A DNA stretch of 9,083 nucleotides from Nitrospiria bacterium (lineage in GTDB: Bacteria > Nitrospirota > Nitrospiria > Nitrospirales > UBA8639). The translations under genes and the position numbers were made by a program. The DNA lies in assembly GCA_030430725.1 (NCBI GenBank), contig JAUIKP010000103.1, positions 1-9,083 on the forward strand, read 5' to 3'. This document shows, piece by piece, positions 5,680 to 9,083 of the stretch (its first letter is position 1; each line of letters begins with the position of its first letter). The notes beneath the pieces were generated by a model, which saw only the letters and a program-made list of their open reading frames with translations, had not been told where the DNA came from and made no database searches.

Positions 5680-6405
5680 TTAGTGTAAATGCATCGCGTC
5701 GCCGATATAGACGCAGGTTAAAACGGTGAAAATATAAGCCTGAATAAAGGCAATCCCGACTTCTAAGCCATAGAGTGCGATGGTGAAGGAAAAGGGCAGC
5801 CATCCTATCAGGAGTCCCCCGGCAATAGTGAGGCCGAACAACACACCAAGAATCACATGCCCTGCAGTCATATTGGCGAATAATCGGACGGCCAGGGAGA
5901 TTGGTCTGGCTATTTGACTAATTAATTCAATGGGAATCATTAAGGGAAGGAGCCACCCTGGGGTGCCAGGTGGAACGAGTATGCCCAGGAATTTCGCCCC
6001 ATGCAGTTGGAATCCGACGATAAGACTCAGTAGATAAACCCCTACAGCGAAAACACCGGTCACAATAATTTGGCTGGTAATTGTATAGGACCCAGGTATA
6101 AGACCAACCAGGTTTGAAAATAAAATAAACAAAAAGAGGGCGCTGATGAGGGGAAAATATCGCATCCCCGATGCCCCCATCGTATCGTGGATAATCCCGC
6201 GGATGAAGTCAACCAGCAACTCCGCAAGACTTTGGAGCTTCGAAGGCACGAGTGCCCTGGCGCCACCGGCTCTCAATAATAAGAGCGTAACAAGTCCCAC
6301 CACGACCCACATCATCAAGACGGCCTTATTGACAGAAACGTCAAGGCCGAAAATGGAAAGCGGAAGAAAGTTATGAAGTTCGAAGGGATGTAACGGATCT
6401 TCCAA
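5680..6405 (-). CDS. atpB: F0F1 ATP synthase subunit a
   Basis: The 241-residue multi-spanning membrane protein forms the proton half-channels against the c-ring. The essential arginine is Arg174 in I-S-L-A-V-R-L-F-A-N-M-T-A-G-H. The last helix carries F-I-Q-A-Y-I-F-T-V-L-T (Gln222), and an earlier helix has N-L-V-G-L-I-P-G (about 98-105), all diagnostic of the family. Five to six hydrophobic helices are evident, at about 27-45, 84-105, 112-133, 153-180, 184-206 and 207-235. The start is a TTG at 6405 with TAAGG seven bases upstream. It follows atpZ after a 24-base gap. Length and motifs are complete. Confidence 0.95.
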   Translation of the reverse strand: MEDPLHPFELHNFLPLSIFGLDVSVNKAVLMMWVVVGLVTLLLLRAGGARALVPSKLQSLAELLVDFIRGIIHDTMGASGMRYFPLISALFLFILFSNLVGLIPGSYTITSQIIVTGVFAVGVYLLSLIVGFQLHGAKFLGILVPPGTPGWLLPLMIPIELISQIARPISLAVRLFANMTAGHVILGVLFGLTIAGGLLIGWLPFSFTIALYGLEVGIAFIQAYIFTVLTCVYIGDAMHLH

Positions 6406-6429
6406 AACTAAACCTTAGTGTCTAGCGAC

Positions 6430-6648
6430 TCATTGTTTCCAACGCTGAGCTGCACGGTAGGCATTGCGAACTCCAGCGATTAATCCCAGTAACAGTCCTA
6501 TCGCCACGCCCCATGGTGTGGTATCCAACACATAGGAATCAATTAACCAACCAAGGAATCCACCGACGATAAGGGCGGCAAGAAGGTCCGTCCCCACTCG
6601 CATTGCCTGTCCCAGCCCCGCAAACATTGGATCCTGAGAAGGTGCCAT
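6430..6648 (-). CDS. atpZ: AtpZ/AtpI-family ATP synthase accessory protein
   Basis: The 72-residue product has two membrane helices (about 17-38 and 45-64) with the family phrases G-G-F-L-G-W-L-I-D and T-P-W-G-V-A-I-G-L-L-L-G, then G-V-R-N-A-Y-R at the C-terminal end. This matches the short AtpZ/AtpI proteins (ATPase gene 1) encoded first in many bacterial F0 operons, thought to help c-ring assembly or Mg/Ca handling. An in-frame ATG at 6732 would add 28 residues, but that stretch is unlike the family. A promoter with a perfect TTGACA lies inside it (6687-6716), so I take the ATG at 6648. The ribosome binding site there is weak (TTGAG). First gene of the atpZ-B-E-F operon. Confidence 0.85.
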   Translation of the reverse strand: MAPSQDPMFAGLGQAMRVGTDLLAALIVGGFLGWLIDSYVLDTTPWGVAIGLLLGLIAGVRNAYRAAQRWKQ

Positions 6649-6686
6649 TTTCTCAATCGGCAAGGCGAGTCGTTGGAAGGGTTCAC

Positions 6687-6716
6687 ATTCAAACAAAAAA
6701 TCCTGAATCATGTCAA
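6687..6716 (-). promoter_or_regulatory. Probable promoter of the atpZBEF operon
   Basis: On the minus strand a perfect TTGACA (6716-6711) is followed after 18 bases by TTGAAT (6692-6687), which is preceded by TGT and so has the TGn extended minus-10 form. Predicted transcription starts near 6680, about 32 bases before the atpZ ATG at 6648. This favours the short form of atpZ over the longer frame starting at 6732. Confidence 0.6.
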
Positions 6717-6827
6717 GCAACAAAGATCCCATTTTACAATATTGTTATGGTAAAGTACGAGCAGCCAAGAGGGAGGCATGAAGCCTCTTCGCGGGTTCAA
6801 TTCCGATTAAATTTTTGGGCAATAATA

Positions 6828-7409
6828 ATGATGAAACATTTTGTGGCACTCCTGGTCCTGGCGGTTGTCCCGAGTGGGAATCCGTTGTGGGCCACGTCAT
6901 CCGGGGTTGATGATTTGCCGGATTTAACGGGTGGGGTAGTGCCTGTCGTTCAATATAAGCAGCTCGATCCCTTCTCTGGAAACGATATATTAACATCAGT
7001 CAGTGAGGTTGAATATACGGTGAAGGTTAAAAACCAAACGGGCCATCCGTTAATTGCAGATTCATTGGTTGTTGTAGTGGATTCTGTCCTGGAAATTTCT
7101 GGAAAAGAAATCATCAACCGTGTCAAAATCGAAGGATCCGATGGGATGACTCAGGATGGAAAACCGTTTTTCAGAATTCCCAGTACCGGGCCGGAACTTT
7201 CGCCCTATGGAGTGAGTGAGGCGGTCACCATACGGGTGACGAATCCCGATTTTCTTCGATTTTATCCTCCTGGTGTTCGGGTTCGAGGGATTCGGATGTC
7301 TTCTGAAAAAGGCGTCAAGGATCTGGTGGAAACCCTGGTAAAAAAGGGGTTGTTGTCTCAAGAAGACGCCAGGCGGGCATTGGAATCTCCTTCATCAGGT
7401 AGCCCGTAA
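6828..7409 (+). CDS. Exported protein of unknown function
   Basis: I do not recognise a named family. The 193-residue product begins with a signal peptide (M-M-K-H, hydrophobic stretch 5-14, likely cleavage after L-W-A at residue 22), so it should be periplasmic or surface-located; no lipobox cysteine is present. Residues about 60-155 alternate in a beta-strand pattern (V-E-Y-T-V-K-V-K-N-Q-T-G and E-A-V-T-I-R-V-T-N-P) like a small immunoglobulin- or fibronectin-type fold. The end (about 162-186) is a short amphipathic helix pair, K-x-L-V-x-x-L-V-K-K-G-L-L-S-x-E-D-A, resembling the short C-terminal oligomerisation motifs of some bacterial proteins. A longer frame from ATG 6747 would add 27 residues before the signal peptide; neither start has a good ribosome binding site. 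The gene is divergent from atpZ and only 3 bases from the probable pabB start. Confidence 0.7.
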   Translation: MMKHFVALLVLAVVPSGNPLWATSSGVDDLPDLTGGVVPVVQYKQLDPFSGNDILTSVSEVEYTVKVKNQTGHPLIADSLVVVVDSVLEISGKEIINRVKIEGSDGMTQDGKPFFRIPSTGPELSPYGVSEAVTIRVTNPDFLRFYPPGVRVRGIRMSSEKGVKDLVETLVKKGLLSQEDARRALESPSSGSP

Positions 7410-7412
7410 CCC

Positions 7413-8921
7413 TTGTCATACCCTTCCAAGCATGCCGAACGAGGAGGTCCTTCCTCAGTTCATTCGAGTCCGTGTTTTCCCCTTATTCAGCATTGTCGCC
7501 CTGCTTTTGATGATCCCTTTGACCTCTTTGGCCGGGTGACCGGTCATGCTTCGCATTCATTTTTCATGGAGCATGATGCCGTTCAAGGTGGAGTGGTCCA
7601 CCGGTTTTCTTATTTGGGGTGCGATCCTTATCGCGTGGTTCGGGGGAAGGGGCGCACGTATGAAACTGTTTCAGGAGATAAGACGGAAAAGCATATTGGG
7701 GATCCATTCGCGTTGTTACAGCGTACCTTTGAAGGCCAGTTTGCGGGTTCGGGGCTCCACCTCCCGCCTTTCCAGGGGGGGGCGATCGGCTGTTTCAGTT
7801 ACGACCTTGTTCGCATGTTTGAAGTGTTACCGGAATGCTTGCGGGATGATCTGCATTTTCCTGATCTGTACTTTCTGTTTGTCGAGATATTTGTAATCGT
7901 GGATCATCATGCGCCAGGGGCCTGGCTGATATTTGCGCCTTCGCCAGATCGATTGGCAAGCGAAAGCTGGGAGCACTTGTATCACGAAGGGAAGGCGCGC
8001 CTGTCTGATCTACAAGCCAAAGTGATGATTCCGGACCATCTTCCAACAAAGATCCACTCCGGCAGGTCGCGGCTTCGCATAGAGGGGGAGCAATCGTCTG
8101 TGGAGTATATGGATCGCGTGCGAGCCTGCCAGCACTTCATTGCTGCGGGAGAAATTTATCAGGCTAATCTCTCTCATCGTTTCCGGATAGAAGGAGTGAC
8201 TCAGGGTTTTGCAGGCCAGGCCGAAGCCGGAGCCGAGTTATATCGTCAATTGCGTATGGTGAATCCCTCTCCCCATTCCGCCTTTCTCGTGTTGGAGTCC
8301 GATGTCATTGTGTGTAATTCCCCGGAACGATTGGTACGCCTTTCAGAGGGATATGCAGATATGCGCCCAATCGCAGGCACCAGGCCTCGGGGCATAGACC
8401 CTTATGATGATCGACTCCTGGCGGAAGACCTGCTGTCTTGTCCCAAGGAACGGGCGGAGCATCTCATGTTGGTTGATTTGGCTCGAAATGATCTGGGGCG
8501 GGTGTGCGACTATGGGTCGGTTCGGGTCAATGAGTTCATGACGGTAGAGCGATATTCACATGTCATGCATATGGTGTCCCAGATTTCCGGCCGTTTGCGG
8601 GACCCTTACCGTGGTTTCGACCTCATTCGAGCCACGTTTCCTGGAGGGACAATTACCGGAGTGCCCAAAGTCCACTGCATGGAACTTATCGAGCAGCTTG
8701 AGCCGGTTCGTCGTGGAATATACACGGGCTCGATTGGGTTTATTGGATGGAACGGGAATCTTGACATGAATATTGCCATTCGCACGTTGTTACTCAGAGA
8801 AGGACGCGGATTCCTCCATGTGGGAGCGGGGATTGTGGCCGACTCCGATCCGGACCGGGAGTATCAGGAAACGCTTCAAAAAGCCGAAGCATTTTTTCAA
8901 GTTCTGAAAGACAACTGCTGA
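7413..8921 (+). CDS. pabB: Aminodeoxychorismate synthase component I (PIAGT-type PabB)
   Basis: The 502-residue product belongs to the chorismate-utilising TrpE/PabB family. Blocks in order are an N-terminal domain with F-S-Y-L-G-C-D-P (65-72), G-E-I-Y-Q-A-N-L-S (246-254), N-P-S-P (284-287), P-I-A-G-T-R-P-R-G (319-327), M-L-V-D-L-A-R-N-D-L-G-R (352-363), F-P-G-G-T-I-T-G-V-P-K (409-419) and G-A-G-I-V-A-D-S-D-P (471-480). Classical PabB has Lys in PIKGT; here it is Ala321, the TrpE-like form, also known from a PabB subclass (Stenotrophomonas maltophilia). The class IV aminotransferase gene 20 bases downstream favours PabB over TrpE. The L-L-E-S tryptophan site of TrpE reads F-M-E-H here, arguing against feedback by tryptophan. 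The TTG at 7413 lies 3 bases after the upstream stop, without a clear ribosome binding site. Anthranilate synthase remains the alternative. Confidence 0.8.
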   Translation: MSYPSKHAERGGPSSVHSSPCFPLIQHCRPAFDDPFDLFGRVTGHASHSFFMEHDAVQGGVVHRFSYLGCDPYRVVRGKGRTYETVSGDKTEKHIGDPFALLQRTFEGQFAGSGLHLPPFQGGAIGCFSYDLVRMFEVLPECLRDDLHFPDLYFLFVEIFVIVDHHAPGAWLIFAPSPDRLASESWEHLYHEGKARLSDLQAKVMIPDHLPTKIHSGRSRLRIEGEQSSVEYMDRVRACQHFIAAGEIYQANLSHRFRIEGVTQGFAGQAEAGAELYRQLRMVNPSPHSAFLVLESDVIVCNSPERLVRLSEGYADMRPIAGTRPRGIDPYDDRLLAEDLLSCPKERAEHLMLVDLARNDLGRVCDYGSVRVNEFMTVERYSHVMHMVSQISGRLRDPYRGFDLIRATFPGGTITGVPKVHCMELIEQLEPVRRGIYTGSIGFIGWNGNLDMNIAIRTLLLREGRGFLHVGAGIVADSDPDREYQETLQKAEAFFQVLKDNC

Positions 8922-8941
8922 TGACAAAACGGGGATAAGAA

Positions 8942-9083
8942 ATGTGGATATTTCTCAATGGTGAGTTTGTAAAAAAAGAGCAGGCTCGGATTTCGGTCTT
9001 TGACCATGGGTTTTTGTATGGGGATGGAGTCTATGAAACTCTCCGTGTCTACGGGGGACGAATTTTTTTATTAGAACGGCACC
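8942..9083 (+). CDS. pabC: Class IV PLP aminotransferase/lyase, probable PabC, 3' partial
   Basis: The first 47 residues are visible before the window ends. They contain the class IV start block I-S-V-F-D-H-G-F-L-Y-G-D-G-V-Y-E-T-L-R-V-Y-G-G-R, followed by L-L-E-R-H. This fold covers 4-amino-4-deoxychorismate lyase (PabC), branched-chain aminotransferase (IlvE) and D-amino-acid aminotransferase. The catalytic lysine and the residues that separate these lie beyond the window. Because the gene follows pabB by 20 bases with a GGGGAT ribosome binding site five bases before the ATG, PabC, which releases pyruvate to give 4-aminobenzoate, is the best reading. Confidence 0.75.
   Translation, partial: MWIFLNGEFVKKEQARISVFDHGFLYGDGVYETLRVYGGRIFLLERH

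Noticed and set aside
6649..6732. N-terminal extension of AtpZ starting at 6732.
   Set aside because: The extra 28 residues do not resemble the family, the ATG has no ribosome binding site, and a promoter with perfect TTGACA lies inside the stretch.
6770..6810. A 10-codon frame (M-K-P-L-R-G-F-N-S-D) at 6778 after GGGAGG, possible leader of the exported protein gene.
   Set aside because: The GGAGG lies only one base from the ATG, too close for normal initiation.
6603..6827. N-terminal extension of the exported protein back to 6603.
   Set aside because: It would overlap atpZ and its promoter on the other strand and bury the signal peptide; the ATG at 6828 places the signal peptide at the N-terminus.
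7441..7448. GAGGAGGT within the early pabB frame, resembling a strong ribosome binding site for a later start.
   Set aside because: No ATG, GTG or TTG follows at suitable spacing in the pabB frame; it is probably chance within Gly-Gly codons.

Overview
The window is about 9.1 kb of bacterial chromosome carrying mostly housekeeping genes on both strands. No rRNA, tRNA, CRISPR array, insertion sequence or phage gene is visible. Gene content and protein style (F0 ATP synthase genes with AtpZ, a SuhB-type phosphatase, RlmN, LarE and a PabB/PabC pair) fit a Gram-negative-type bacterium. My best guess is a Nitrospira-like member of Nitrospirota, but that is an impression from protein wording, not a proof. 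TTG starts appear repeatedly (atpB, the small Lys-rich gene, probably pabB).

Layout. Bases 2-409 (+) hold the 3' end of a thioredoxin-fold gene. It converges on a minus-strand inositol-monophosphatase-family gene (520-1329). Next on the minus strand is a two-gene unit: a coiled-coil plus HARE-HTH winged-helix protein (1634-2158) with a good sigma70-type promoter, then a 28-residue Lys/Ala-rich histone-H1-tail-like microprotein gene (1500-1586), then a strong intrinsic terminator (1441-1477). Bases 2159-2738 are a divergent intergenic region whose middle is very AT-rich and holds only an orphan 56-codon ORF and a short leader-like ORF. On the plus strand, rlmN and larE overlap by 14 bases and end at a perfect-stem bidirectional terminator (4742-4776). 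Convergent to them is an F0 ATP synthase operon, atpZ-atpB-atpE-atpF (6648 down to 4858, minus). It stops at that terminator without running into F1 genes. Divergent from atpZ, on the plus strand, are an exported protein of unknown function, a PIAGT-type PabB and the start of a class IV aminotransferase (probable PabC), cut by the window end.

How the genes work together. AtpZ/a/c/b build the membrane proton channel and stator; F1 must be encoded elsewhere. PabB and PabC would make 4-aminobenzoate for folate, with PabA not in view. LarE supplies sulfur for nickel-pincer nucleotide synthesis, but LarA, LarB and LarC are not here. The pair I find most worth attention is the HARE-HTH/coiled-coil protein and the tiny basic microprotein: one transcription unit encoding a putative DNA-binding protein and a polycationic peptide, beside an AT-rich island.
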